From: Peterkaempfera sp044755465
GTDB lineage: Bacteria; Actinomycetota; Actinomycetes; Streptomycetales; Streptomycetaceae
NCBI RefSeq assembly: GCF_044755465.1
Contig: NZ_JBIVRB010000007.1
Span: forward strand, 1-64,000
DNA length: 64,000 nucleotides
Reading direction: 5' to 3'
Both the position numbers and the translations under genes were made by a program. Position 1 is the stretch's first letter, and the number at the start of each line of letters is the position of its first letter. This document shows positions 35,125-49,514 of this stretch, piece after piece. Under the pieces are notes generated by a model. That model saw nothing but the letters and a program-made list of their open reading frames with translations. It searched no databases and was not told the DNA's origin.

Positions 35125-36588
35125 TCAGGCGTCCTCGTCGGCGGCCCGGCCGGAGGACAGCGGGTCGAAGGCGGCGTACTCGGCGTCGGCGTCGTCGCGG
35201 CCCAGCTGCCGCTCGCGACGGCGGTCCACGGCGGGCCGCTGGCCCTGGAAGCGGTGGTCCTCGCCCCGGCGGCCGAGCATCTCGGCGCCGGTGGCCATGG
35301 TGGGCTCCCAGTCGAAGACCACGGCGTTCTCGTCCGGACCGATGACGACCTCGGCGCCCTCCTTGGCCCCGGCCTTCCACAGTTCGGCCTCGACGCCGAG
35401 CCGGGCCAGCCGGTCCGCGAGGTAGCCGACCGCCTCGTCGTTGGCGAAGTCGGTCTGCCGCACCCAGCGCTCCGGCTTGACGCCGCGCACCCGGTAGAAG
35501 CCGTCCTCGACGGTGACGGTGAAGCCGGTGTCGTCCACGGCGGTGGGCCGCAGCACCACCCGGGTCGCCTCCTGGACCGGGGCGGCGGCGCGGGCCGCCG
35601 CGACGACACCGGCCATGGCGAAGCTCAGCTCGCGCAGGCCCTTGCGGGACGCGGCGGACACCTCGAAGACGCGGTGGCCGCGCGACTCCAGGTCGGCGCG
35701 GACGATGTCGGCCAGGTCCTGGCCGTCGGGCACGTCGGTCTTGTTGAGGGCGACCAGCCGGGGCCGGTCCTCCAGGCCGCCGTACGCCGCCAACTCGGCC
35801 TCGATGGTCTCCAGGTCGCTCAGCGGGTCGCGGCCGGGCTCCAGGGTGGCGCAGTCCAGCACATGCACCAGGGCGGCGCAGCGCTCGACGTGCCGCAGGA
35901 ACTCCAGGCCCAGGCCGCGCCCCTCGCTGGCGCCGGGGATCAGCCCGGGGACGTCCGCGACGGTGTAGACGACCTCGCCGGCGGTGACCACGCCGAGGTT
36001 GGGGACCAGGGTGGTGAAGGGGTAGTCCGCGATCTTCGGCTTGGCGGCGGAGAGCACCGAGATCAGCGACGACTTGCCGGCGCTGGGGTAGCCGACCAGC
36101 GCCACGTCGGCGACGGTCTTCAGCTCCAGGACGATGTCGCGGACGTCGCCGGGCTCGCCCAGCAGCGCGAAGCCGGGGGCCTTGCGGCGGGCGGAGGCGA
36201 GGGCGGCGTTGCCGAGGCCGCCCCGGCCGCCGGCGGCGACCACGAAGGCGGTGCCGTGGCCGACCAGGTCGGCCAGCACCTCGCCGTCGGCGCCGAGCAC
36301 CACGGTGCCGTCGGGGACCGGCAGGACCAGGTCCTGGCCGTCGGCGCCGAAGCGGTTGCCGCCGGCGCCGGGCTTGCCGTTGGTGGCCTTGCGGTGCGGG
36401 GAGTGGTGGTAGTCGAGCAGGGTGGTGACGTTGGCGTCCACCACCAGCGTCACATCACCGCCCCGGCCGCCGTTGCCGCCGTCGGGGCCGCCCAGCGGCT
36501 TGAACTTCTCCCGGTGGACGGAGGCGCAGCCGTGGCCCCCGTTACCCGCGGCGACGTGCAGCTCGACGCGGTCCACGAAGGTGGTCAT
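35125..36588 (-). CDS. obg: Obg GTPase (CgtA)
   Basis: 487 residues. Ribosome-associated GTPase; in Streptomyces levels of Obg influence the onset of aerial growth. The Gly-rich Obg fold (FVDRVELHVAAGNGGHG) leads to the G domain: P-loop GYPSAGKSSL, switch I PFTTLVPN, DVPGLI, NKTD and SAASRKG. An extra C-terminal OCT domain (RVVLRPTAVDDTGFTVTVEDG...WVRQTDFANDEAVGYLADRL) and a basic/acidic tail follow. The ATG at 36588 has GGAGG upstream. It is downstream of rplU and rpmA, the classical order. Confidence 0.96.
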   Translation of the reverse strand: MTTFVDRVELHVAAGNGGHGCASVHREKFKPLGGPDGGNGGRGGDVTLVVDANVTTLLDYHHSPHRKATNGKPGAGGNRFGADGQDLVLPVPDGTVVLGADGEVLADLVGHGTAFVVAAGGRGGLGNAALASARRKAPGFALLGEPGDVRDIVLELKTVADVALVGYPSAGKSSLISVLSAAKPKIADYPFTTLVPNLGVVTAGEVVYTVADVPGLIPGASEGRGLGLEFLRHVERCAALVHVLDCATLEPGRDPLSDLETIEAELAAYGGLEDRPRLVALNKTDVPDGQDLADIVRADLESRGHRVFEVSAASRKGLRELSFAMAGVVAAARAAAPVQEATRVVLRPTAVDDTGFTVTVEDGFYRVRGVKPERWVRQTDFANDEAVGYLADRLARLGVEAELWKAGAKEGAEVVIGPDENAVVFDWEPTMATGAEMLGRRGEDHRFQGQRPAVDRRRERQLGRDDADAEYAAFDPLSSGRAADEDA

Positions 36589-36651
36589 GGGAAGTGCCTC
36601 CAGGAAGGGGAATGCGTGCAAACCGGGGCGGAAGGGCCCGGTGGTTAAACG

Positions 36652-36686
36652 GGAAGGGTGGACCGGGCATTCCGGTCCACCCTTCC
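36652..36686 (-). terminator. Terminator-like hairpin between rpmA and obg
   Basis: 15-bp perfect stem (36652-36666 with 36672-36686) followed on the minus strand by CGTTTAACC. It probably reduces read-through from the ribosomal protein genes into obg. Confidence 0.7.
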
Positions 36687-36707
36687 TGATGCTGCGTCAG
36701 GTCGTGG

Positions 36708-36962
36708 TCACTCGCCGACGACGATGTTGACCACGCGGCGCCCGCGACGGGTGCCGAACTCGACGGCACCGGCGGACAGCGCGAACAGCGTGTCGTCGCC
36801 GCCGCGGCCCACGTTGGCGCCCGGGTGGAAGTGGGTGCCGCGCTGGCGGACGATGATCTCGCCGGCGTTGACGACCTGGCCGCCGAAGCGCTTCACGCCG
36901 AGGCGCTGGGCGTTCGAGTCGCGGCCGTTGCGGGTAGAGCTAGCGCCCTTCTTGTGTGCCAT
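36708..36962 (-). CDS. rpmA: 50S ribosomal protein L27
   Basis: 84 residues, full length. MAHKKGASSTRNGRDSNAQRLG is the conserved N-terminus that reaches the peptidyl transferase centre. There is no Firmicutes-type cleavable extension. It starts 13 bases after rplU ends. Confidence 0.98.
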   Translation of the reverse strand: MAHKKGASSTRNGRDSNAQRLGVKRFGGQVVNAGEIIVRQRGTHFHPGANVGRGGDDTLFALSAGAVEFGTRRGRRVVNIVVGE

Positions 36963-36975
36963 GTCTCCCTGCCCC

Positions 36976-37290
36976 TTACTTCGCGGAGTCGATGCCGGTG
37001 ATACGGACCGCGGTGTGCTTCTGGCGGTGACCCATCCGCTTGCGGTAACCGGTCTTGTTCTTGTACTTCAGGATGGTGATCTTGTCGCCCTTGGTGTGGT
37101 CGACAACCTCGGCGCGGACCTTGATGCCGGCCAGGACCCACGGGTCGCTGGTGACGGCCTCGCCGTCCACGACCAGGATGGTCGAGAGCTCGACCGAGTC
37201 ACCGGGCTTGACATCAACACGGTCGATCTCCAGCACGTCGCCGACGGCGACCTTGTGCTGGCGGCCGCCGGCGCGAACGATCGCGTACAC
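36976..37290 (-). CDS. rplU: 50S ribosomal protein L21
   Basis: 104 residues from the GTG at 37290 (YAIVRAGGRQHKV). The C-terminal KITILKYKNKTGYRKRMGHRQKHTAV motif, which contacts 23S rRNA, is present. An AGCAGGT lies upstream of the start. First gene of the rplU-rpmA pair. Confidence 0.97.
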   Translation of the reverse strand: MYAIVRAGGRQHKVAVGDVLEIDRVDVKPGDSVELSTILVVDGEAVTSDPWVLAGIKVRAEVVDHTKGDKITILKYKNKTGYRKRMGHRQKHTAVRITGIDSAK

Positions 37291-37439
37291 GCGGTACCTG
37301 CTTTCTCTACTCGGTCGGAACCCCCGATGCCAGCCTTCCTGGCGAGTACACAGGAGGCCTCCCCCGGTTGCCCGGGAGGTCACTGCTCGGGAGCATGGCG
37401 CAGACACGCCGAGGGCCAAGAATACGGACCCGCTGGTCG

Positions 37440-37514
37440 GGGAGCAAACCGGACCCGCCCGCCCCGGGCCCGCCGCACCCCCGAAGGGGCGGACGGGCGG
37501 GGCGGGCGGGCCCG
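37440..37514 (-). terminator. GC-rich hairpin region after rne
   Basis: Complementary CCCGCCC/GGGCGGG blocks around the loop GAAG (about 37485) can form a long stem starting within 10 bases of the rne stop. The exact arms are ambiguous because of the simple composition. Confidence 0.55.
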
Positions 37515-37521
37515 GTACCGA

Positions 37522-40914
<3,393 letters not shown>

Positions 40915-41302
40915 GCGGGCGTATCTCCCGTCAGGCCCCCGGGCTCCGCGACCGGGCACGGCATGGCACCGGTGCCGGCAGCGAAAGCCGGCTCACGGTG
41001 CCGCCATGCGGGCGCGAGGCCGCACGGGGGCTCGTTGTCTCACTCGGCGTCCCACCAGGGGATTCCGAAAGTCTTCTGGTCTGACCAGTCTTCTCAAAGT
41101 GCACGGTCCCCAACCCCGGGTGGCTCCCTGGGGCCAGGACCTCTCCTCGCGTCCCTTCGGCCTCGGCCGCGGCGGGAGGAGGGTTCTCCGCACCCGATCC
41201 GCGGGTACGGAGGGGCCTCCTACCCCGGTGGCGGGGCAAGGAGGGCAGGTCCCTCGTTGTTGTGACGACGCTCGCGCACTCGGCTGAGCGGCAGGACCGG
41301 CG
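40915..41302. other. Long leader/promoter region of rne
   Basis: 388 bases with no gene. A short inverted repeat (CTGGT at 41076-41080 with ACCAG at 41084-41088), flanked by direct AGTCTTCT copies, is the only structure that stands out. A long 5' leader would fit autoregulation of rne as known in E. coli, but nothing here proves it. Confidence 0.45.
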
Positions 41303-42121
41303 CTAGGCCGTCGCGGCGGCGCGCGGCCCGGCGGTCGCGGTTGGGACGGCCGTGGCTGCGGCGCGGTCGGGCGCCAGCGGGTCGGTCACCGTGCCGGACT
41401 CCCCGTCGAGCGGCCCCTGCGCCAGCCTGGTCACCGCTGCGGGGACCGGCGGCGCGAGGTCGGCCGTCGCACGAAGACCGGACAGGACGTCGTCAGGTCG
41501 TACGGCGGGTGTGGCGTGCCGCACTACCAGGCGCAGTATCGCACAGGCCCGACCCGACCGGATATCGGTACCGCCGTCTGGCTGTACCGCCGCCTGCGGT
41601 TCGGACACCGCCAGAGCGGCGACCGCACCGCGCGCGTCGAAGCTGCGCACGCCGTTCTTGGTGAGCCGCTCCACCTCGACCCGCTCGGCGGCGAGGAAGA
41701 CCTCCGCCGCCTTGGCCGCCTCCTCGACGGCCACGCCGTCGAGCCGGATCTCCCAGACCGACGCCTGGAGCTGGTCGGCGAAGTTCGAGGTGTGCACCTC
41801 GACCGCGTCGATCACATCCAGCCCGGTCGGCAGCGACTCGTCCAGCTGGGCCCGCAACTGCTCCGGGTCCCTGGCCTCGGTGAGCGCGATCTCCAGGTAC
41901 TCGGCCTCGCTGGCCACGCCGGTGGGGGCGGCGTTGGCGTACGAGACCTTGGGGTGCGGGGTGAACCCCGCGGAGTAGGCCATCGGGACCGACGACCGCC
42001 GCAGTGCCCGTTCGAAGGCCCGCTGGAAGTCACGGTGGCTGGTGAACCGGAGTCGGCCGCGCTTGGTGTAGCGCAGCCTGATGCGCTGCACCGCCGGAGC
42101 GGGCGGCGGACCTTCGGGCAT
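41303..42121 (-). CDS. TIGR03936/DUF2344 radical-SAM-linked protein
   Basis: 272 residues. Family signature at the N-terminus (RIRLRYTKRGRLRFTSHRDFQRAFERALRR, then PMAYSAGFTPHPKVSYANA, quoted from separate parts of one conserved block). In many phyla it is fused to or next to the B12-binding radical SAM protein encoded just upstream here, implying one complex. The reaction is unknown. The C-terminal ~60 residues are Ala/Thr/Val-rich and poorly conserved. Confidence 0.88.
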   Translation of the reverse strand: MPEGPPPAPAVQRIRLRYTKRGRLRFTSHRDFQRAFERALRRSSVPMAYSAGFTPHPKVSYANAAPTGVASEAEYLEIALTEARDPEQLRAQLDESLPTGLDVIDAVEVHTSNFADQLQASVWEIRLDGVAVEEAAKAAEVFLAAERVEVERLTKNGVRSFDARGAVAALAVSEPQAAVQPDGGTDIRSGRACAILRLVVRHATPAVRPDDVLSGLRATADLAPPVPAAVTRLAQGPLDGESGTVTDPLAPDRAAATAVPTATAGPRAAATA

Positions 42122-42322
42122 ACGGCGTGCCAGTGTCGCTCAGTCCCTCATGAGTGGCCAATGCCCGGCCCTCCCGGGCCGAACCCTTACACCCCAAGCG
42201 TACGCGGCCCCGGCCCCACCCCCCACCCGGGCGCTTCAGCCCGGCGTCCGACCCCGCCCGGTCGCACGGGACCGGCCCGCCTCCGGGGGGCCGGAGACGG
42301 GCCGGTGCGGGGCCGCGCGGGG

Positions 42323-44248
<1,926 letters not shown>

Positions 44249-44340
44249 CAGACAGGTCGTCTTTCGTGACGTGAGCAGGGTGACCCCCAAGGGTAACGCG
44301 GCGCGGGGACTCCGCCCGCCGCCCCCGGGGGGAGGGACGG

Positions 44341-45543
44341 CTAGGCGGAGATCGGGCGCTGCATCCGGACCGACTGGAGCAGCCCGATGCCGATCCAGAC
44401 CGCGAACATCGACGAGCCGCCGTAGCTGACGAAGGGCAGCGGCAGGCCGGCGACCGGCATGATGCCGAGCGTCATGCCGATGTTCTCGAACGCCTGGAAG
44501 GCGAACCAGGCGACGACCCCGGCCGCCACCACCGTGCCGTACAGGTCGCCGGCCTGACGGGCGATCCGGCAGGCCCGCCACATGATGACGCCCAGCAGCA
44601 CCAGGATCAGCCCGGCGCCGATGAAGCCCAGCTCCTCCCCCGCCACGGTGAAGACGAAGTCGGTCTGCTGCTCGGGCACGAACTGGCCGGTGGTCTGGGT
44701 GCCGTGGAAGAGGCCCTTGCCCATCAGCCCGCCGGAGCCGATGGCGATCCTGGCCTGGTTGGTGTTGTAGCCGACGCCCGCCGGGTCCAGCGCCGGGTTG
44801 GCGAAGGCGGCGAACCGGTCGATCTGGTACTGGCTGAGCAGCTTGAGCTTCCAGATCGCCAGCGCGCCGACCACACCCGCCGAGATCAGGCCGAGCACCC
44901 AGCGGTTGGGCGCACCGGAGGCGAGCAGCACGCCCAGCACGATGACCACCATCACCATCACCGAGCCCAGGTCGGGCATCATCATGATGATGCCCATCGG
45001 GACGGCGGGCAGGATCAGCGACTGGAGCACGGTGCGGTGGTCCGGGCTCTCCCGCTCCCCCGCGTCGACCCGGGCGGAGAGCAGCACCGCCATGCCCAGG
45101 ATGATGGTGACCTTGGCGAACTCCGACGGCTGGATGGAGAAGCCGCCGCCCAGCACGATCCAGTTGCGGTTGCCGTTGATGGTGGCCCCGAGCGGGGTCA
45201 GCACCGAGAGCAGTACCAGCAGCGAGAGCACATAGAGGAACGGCACGGCGGTACGCAGCCGGCGGTGCCCTATGGCGATCACCACCGCGAAGAGGCCGAG
45301 CCCGATGACGGTGTTCAGCAGGTGCCGCAGCAGGAAGTACTGCGGGTCGCCGTGGTTGAGGTCGGTGCGGTTGCGGGTGGCCGACCAGACCAGCAGTGAG
45401 CTGCCCAGCGAGAGCGCCAGCGCGCAGAGCAGCAGCAGCCAGTCCATCCGGCGCACCGGCGAGTCGCGGTTCAGCAGCCGTTGCAGGGCGTTGCGGCGGG
45501 GCGCCAGCCGGACGGCGCGGTACGAGGACGTCAGGCCGGTCAT
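44341..45543 (-). CDS. rodA: RodA/FtsW (SEDS) family peptidoglycan glycosyltransferase
   Basis: 400 residues with about ten membrane helices. SEDS polymerase partner of PBP2. Conserved features: NGNRNWIVLGGGFSIQPSEFAKV, MMMPDLGSVMVM, ERQTDF-type QQTDFVFTVAGEELGFIG, and the final MPVAGLPLPFVSYGGSSM. The ATG at 45543 overlaps the TGA of the PBP2 gene as ATGA, so the pair is translationally coupled. Confidence 0.95.
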   Translation of the reverse strand: MTGLTSSYRAVRLAPRRNALQRLLNRDSPVRRMDWLLLLCALALSLGSSLLVWSATRNRTDLNHGDPQYFLLRHLLNTVIGLGLFAVVIAIGHRRLRTAVPFLYVLSLLVLLSVLTPLGATINGNRNWIVLGGGFSIQPSEFAKVTIILGMAVLLSARVDAGERESPDHRTVLQSLILPAVPMGIIMMMPDLGSVMVMVVIVLGVLLASGAPNRWVLGLISAGVVGALAIWKLKLLSQYQIDRFAAFANPALDPAGVGYNTNQARIAIGSGGLMGKGLFHGTQTTGQFVPEQQTDFVFTVAGEELGFIGAGLILVLLGVIMWRACRIARQAGDLYGTVVAAGVVAWFAFQAFENIGMTLGIMPVAGLPLPFVSYGGSSMFAVWIGIGLLQSVRMQRPISA

Positions 45544-47798
45544 GCCAGTCCCCCGCTCAGCCGGGTGCCGGTGGCGGGCGCCGGGTGCAGCGGGCGCCGG
45601 GGGTCGGCCCACAGCTCGCGGCGGTAGGGCGGCAGGGCGCTCGGCCCGGGGGCGGTGGGCCCGTCGGCCGGGATCAGCATGGTGTCGGCGGGGACGTAGG
45701 CGGTCTTGACGACCGCGCTGCCGTCGGCGTTGAACTTCGGCAGGGCGGACTGCGGCTTGGGCAGCAGGCCCTTCTTGGGGTCGACCTTGCCGTCCTTGAC
45801 GCCGTACAGGCCCTCGTAGATCTTGCGGACCGCGTCACCGGAACCGCCGGAGCCGGTACCGCCCTGGGAGATGGTCATGATCACCGCGTAGTCGTCGCTG
45901 TAGGTGTCCAGCCAGGAGGTCGACTGCTTGCCGGAGACCTCGGCGGTACCGGTCTTGGCGTGCAGGGTGATCTTGTCCTGCGGCCAGCCGGCGCCCGCGA
46001 ACTTCCAGGCGGCGGTGCCCTCGGTGATCACGCCCGCGGTGGCCTGGTCGATGTACTGGAGAGTCTTCTTGTCGTCCGGGAGCTTGCCGACGGCCTTCGG
46101 CTTGATCTCGCGCACCAGCTTGCCGTCCGGGCCGACGATGGCCTTGGCGACGGCGGGCTGGTAGAGGGTGCCGCCGTTGGCGAGCGCGGAGTAGATCCGG
46201 GCCATCTGGATCGGGGTCACCAGGGTGTCACCCTGGCCGATCGCGTAGTTGACCGAGTCACCGGCGCGCAGCACATAGCCGTCGACGCAGTTCTCCTTGG
46301 CGATCAGGGTGGCCTCATCGGTCTTGGGGCTGTTCTTCAGCTTGCACCACTCGTCGTGGTTGGCGTCCCAGTAGTCCTGCTTCCACTTGCGGTCCGGAAC
46401 GCGGCCGGCCACCTCGCTGGGCAGGTCGATGCCGGTGGTGGCGCCGAGACCGAACTGGTGGGCGGTCTTGTAGAACCAGTCCTTGGGCTTCTTGGGGCTG
46501 GTGCCGCCGTCCTTCTTCCACTGGTCGTACGACAGGCCGTAGAAGACGGTGTCGCAGGAGACCTCCAGCGCCCGCTCCAGGCTGATCATGCCGTAGCTCT
46601 CGCCCTCGTCGTTGTTGAAGACGTGGTCGCCGATGGTCACGCTGGGCGAGCAGAGGTACTTGCCGTCCAGCGGGTAGCCGGCCTGCACGGCGGCCGAGGT
46701 GGAGATCACCTTGAAGGTGGAGCCGGGGGCCGACAGGCCCTGGGTGGCCCGGTTGAGCAGCGGGTAGTTGGACTTCCGGTCGGTGAGGCTCTTGTAGTCC
46801 TTCGCGGAGATGCCGCCGACCCAGAGGTTGGGGTCGTAGCTGGGTGCGCTGGCCATGGCGATGATCCGACCGGTGTGCACGTCCATGACCACGGCGGCGC
46901 CGGAGTCGGCCTTGAACATGGCCCTGGTCCTGCTGTCGTACACCTGGCGGGCCGCCTTCATGGCCTCCAGCAGCTCCTTCTCCACCAGGCTCTGCACCCG
47001 GGCGTCGATGCTGGTGACCACGTTGTTGCCGGAGACCGGCGGGGTGATCCCGGCGCTGCCGATCACCCGGCCGAGGTTGTCGACCTCCAGCCGGTTGACG
47101 CCGCTGGTGCCGCGCAGGTCGTCGTCGTAGACGGACTCCAGACCGGCGCGGCCGATCTGGTCGGCGGGCTGGTACTTCTCCCGGCCGACCTTGTCCGCGG
47201 TCTTCTTGACCTCCTCGTCGGTGACCGGCGAGAGGTAGCCGAGCATCTGGGCGGCGTTGGCGCCCGACGGGGCGGGGTACTGGCGGAGCGCGGTGGGCTG
47301 GGCGGTGACTCCGGGGAAGTCCTCGCGGCGTTCCATTATCTGCATGGCCTGCTGCGTGGTGGCCTCGGTGGTGACCGGGATCGGCTGGTAGGGGGAACCG
47401 TTCCAGCAGGGCTGCGGGGTGGTGGCGTTGCAGAGCCGGACCTTGTCGTGGACGTCCTTCTCGGGCATCCCCAGCACTGCGGCCAGCCGGTCCAGCACGG
47501 CGCTGCCGCCGTCCTTCTGCTGGAGCAGCGAGGTACGGCTGACCGAGACCACCAGCTTGGTGGTGTTGCCCGCCAGCACCCGGCCGGAGGCGTCCAGGAT
47601 CTCACCGCGCACGGCGGGCTCCACGACCTCGCGGATGTGGTTCTGCGAGGCGGCGGCGGTGTACTCCTGGCCGTTGCGGATCTGGAGGTACCAGAGCCGG
47701 CCGCCGAGGGTGGCCAGCAGGGACAGGACGAGGACCTGGAGGACCACCAGACGGATCGTCACCCGCCGGGTGCGGCCGGTCTCCGGGATGTTGCTCAC
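45540..47798 (-). CDS. mrdA: Penicillin-binding protein 2 (class B transpeptidase)
   Basis: 752 residues, GTG at 47798 with CAGGAG upstream. One N-terminal membrane anchor (TIRLVVLQVLVLSLLATLGG), the dimerisation domain, then the transpeptidase: SxxK in SAPGSTFKV, SxN in GDSVNYAIGQG, and KTG in HAKTGTAE. With RodA and MreBCD it builds lateral or spore wall; in Streptomyces this cluster is chiefly important for spore wall synthesis. The C-terminal ~70 residues after the KTG box form a Pro/Lys-rich tail. Confidence 0.95.
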   Translation of the reverse strand: MSNIPETGRTRRVTIRLVVLQVLVLSLLATLGGRLWYLQIRNGQEYTAAASQNHIREVVEPAVRGEILDASGRVLAGNTTKLVVSVSRTSLLQQKDGGSAVLDRLAAVLGMPEKDVHDKVRLCNATTPQPCWNGSPYQPIPVTTEATTQQAMQIMERREDFPGVTAQPTALRQYPAPSGANAAQMLGYLSPVTDEEVKKTADKVGREKYQPADQIGRAGLESVYDDDLRGTSGVNRLEVDNLGRVIGSAGITPPVSGNNVVTSIDARVQSLVEKELLEAMKAARQVYDSRTRAMFKADSGAAVVMDVHTGRIIAMASAPSYDPNLWVGGISAKDYKSLTDRKSNYPLLNRATQGLSAPGSTFKVISTSAAVQAGYPLDGKYLCSPSVTIGDHVFNNDEGESYGMISLERALEVSCDTVFYGLSYDQWKKDGGTSPKKPKDWFYKTAHQFGLGATTGIDLPSEVAGRVPDRKWKQDYWDANHDEWCKLKNSPKTDEATLIAKENCVDGYVLRAGDSVNYAIGQGDTLVTPIQMARIYSALANGGTLYQPAVAKAIVGPDGKLVREIKPKAVGKLPDDKKTLQYIDQATAGVITEGTAAWKFAGAGWPQDKITLHAKTGTAEVSGKQSTSWLDTYSDDYAVIMTISQGGTGSGGSGDAVRKIYEGLYGVKDGKVDPKKGLLPKPQSALPKFNADGSAVVKTAYVPADTMLIPADGPTAPGPSALPPYRRELWADPRRPLHPAPATGTRLSGGLA

Positions 47799-47856
47799 GG
47801 GCGCTCCTGAGGGGCAGTTCGCGACCACACGGGTGCTGCGGCGGCCGGGGCGGGGG

Positions 47857-48501
47857 TCATGGGCGCTTGACCAGGCCCGAGACCCGGCTCTTCTTCCGGC
47901 CGCCGTAGGAGGTGCCGCGCGCGTACTTGGACAGGGTGCCGAGCGTGCCCCCGGCGCTGCCGCCGCCGCTGCCGATGCCGCCGACCGAGACCACCGGGTC
48001 GGGCTCGCCCCGGCGGGCGAGGGCCATCACGCCGGGCACCACGAAGGGGGCCAGCAGCACGTCGTACACCAGGGCGGTGACGATCAGTCCGACCAGGCCG
48101 ACGTGCCGGGCGGCGGTGTCGCCGACCAGGGCGCCCACCGCCGCGTAGAGCAGCGTGGAGGCGACCGCGCCGACCGCGACCACCAGCAGCGGCCCGGTGA
48201 CCGACCGCAGCCGGCCGCTCTCCGGGCGGGCCAGCCCGGCCGCGTACCCGAGGATGCAGAGCACCAGCGCATAGCGGCCGATGGCGTGGTCGGACGGCGG
48301 CGCGATGTCGGCCAGCAGACCGGCGCAGAAGCCGACGATGCAACCGCCGGTCGGCCCGTACACCAGGCCCAGGGCGAGCACCACCAGCAGCAGCAGGTCC
48401 GGGACGGCGCCGGGCAGTTGGAGCCGGGCCAGCACGCTGACCTGCACGACCAGGGCCACCACGATGAGTACGGCGGAGAGCAGCACGCGGTTCAGGCGCA
48501 T
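47857..48501 (-). CDS. mreD: Rod-shape-determining protein MreD
   Basis: 214 residues, five to six membrane helices (LLSAVLIVVALVVQVSVLARL, GLVYGPTGGCIVGFCAGLLADIAPP...). The YGPTGG/GFxAGLLADIAPP block is diagnostic of MreD. A Ser/Gly-rich cytoplasmic tail of about 45 residues is longer than in E. coli. It starts 2 bases after mreC ends. Confidence 0.93.
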   Translation of the reverse strand: MRLNRVLLSAVLIVVALVVQVSVLARLQLPGAVPDLLLLVVLALGLVYGPTGGCIVGFCAGLLADIAPPSDHAIGRYALVLCILGYAAGLARPESGRLRSVTGPLLVVAVGAVASTLLYAAVGALVGDTAARHVGLVGLIVTALVYDVLLAPFVVPGVMALARRGEPDPVVSVGGIGSGGGSAGGTLGTLSKYARGTSYGGRKKSRVSGLVKRP

Positions 48502-48503
48502 CG

Positions 48504-49427
48504 TCAGCCCTTCTTGTTCGCGGTGGTCACGGCCTTGGCCGGGGGGGTGGTGGTGGCCGCGGGCCGGGGCTTGGGCGGCAGCACGGTGTCCCGGGGGTCG
48601 GTACGCGGCTCCTCGACCACCACGCCCACCAGGTCCAGCTTGGTGAAGGAGACGAAGGGCTCGACCATGACGGTCTTGGTCAGCTCGCCGGGGGTGGGCT
48701 CCACCGAGGTGACGGTGCCGACCGGTACGCCGGGGACGAAGGGGCGGCCCTTCTCCGAGCCGAAGGTCACCAGCCGGTCGCCCCGCTTGACCTGGGCCCG
48801 GCCGTTGAGCAGCTGCACCTTCATCGGGCGGGTGCCCTGGCCGCTGGCGAAGCCGATCTCCTCGCTGCCCTCCATCCGGGCGCCGGCGGTGAAGTCGGGG
48901 TCGCAGGCCAGCAGGACGGTCGCGGTGGTGTGGCCGACCGTGGTGACCCGGCCGACCAGGCCGGAGCCGTTGATGACCGTCATGTCACGGGTGATGCCGT
49001 CGTCGCTGCCCGCGTCGATGGTGACGGTCCAGGAGAAGCCCTGGGCCGCTCCTATGGCGATCACCTGCGCCGCCTTGATGGCGTACTGGCCGGAGCCGGC
49101 GGTCTTCAGCAGGCTGTCCAGCTGCTTGGTACGGCTGGAGGCCATGTCGGAGGAGGCCAGCCGCTGCTTGAGCGCGGCGTTCTGACGCTCCAGCCGGCGC
49201 AGCCGGTTCTGGTGGGAGCCCGCGTCGCGGATCGACCTGACCCCGTCGGCCACCGGGTCGACGGCGGAGGCGACACCCCGCTCGACCGGGCCGAGCACGG
49301 TCGAGGCGGTGTCCCGGGCGCCGTTCAGCGGCGAGTCGTCGCCGCCCCGGATGTCGACGGTGATCAGGGCGAAGGCGATGGCCACCAGCAGGATGAGCAG
49401 CAGCCGGCTCTCTCGTGTGTCCCTCAC
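48504..49427 (-). CDS. mreC: Rod-shape-determining protein MreC
   Basis: 307 residues, GTG start. An N-terminal membrane helix (LLLILLVAIAFALITVDIRG), a coiled coil (LRRLERQNAALKQRLAS), then the two-barrel MreC domain (VINGSGLVGRVTTVGHTTATVLLACDPDF in parts; GDRLVTFGSEKGRPFVPGVPVGTV). It scaffolds PBP2/RodA outside the membrane. The tail is Pro/Thr/Lys-rich. Confidence 0.94.
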   Translation of the reverse strand: MRDTRESRLLLILLVAIAFALITVDIRGGDDSPLNGARDTASTVLGPVERGVASAVDPVADGVRSIRDAGSHQNRLRRLERQNAALKQRLASSDMASSRTKQLDSLLKTAGSGQYAIKAAQVIAIGAAQGFSWTVTIDAGSDDGITRDMTVINGSGLVGRVTTVGHTTATVLLACDPDFTAGARMEGSEEIGFASGQGTRPMKVQLLNGRAQVKRGDRLVTFGSEKGRPFVPGVPVGTVTSVEPTPGELTKTVMVEPFVSFTKLDLVGVVVEEPRTDPRDTVLPPKPRPAATTTPPAKAVTTANKKG

Positions 49428-49514
49428 GTGCTCGGACGAGCCCTTCGTCTCTGGGGTCTGACCAGGGGCCGCCCACCGGGCCTCGGGCCCGGCTGCGGCG
49501 GTCCCCGGAATGGG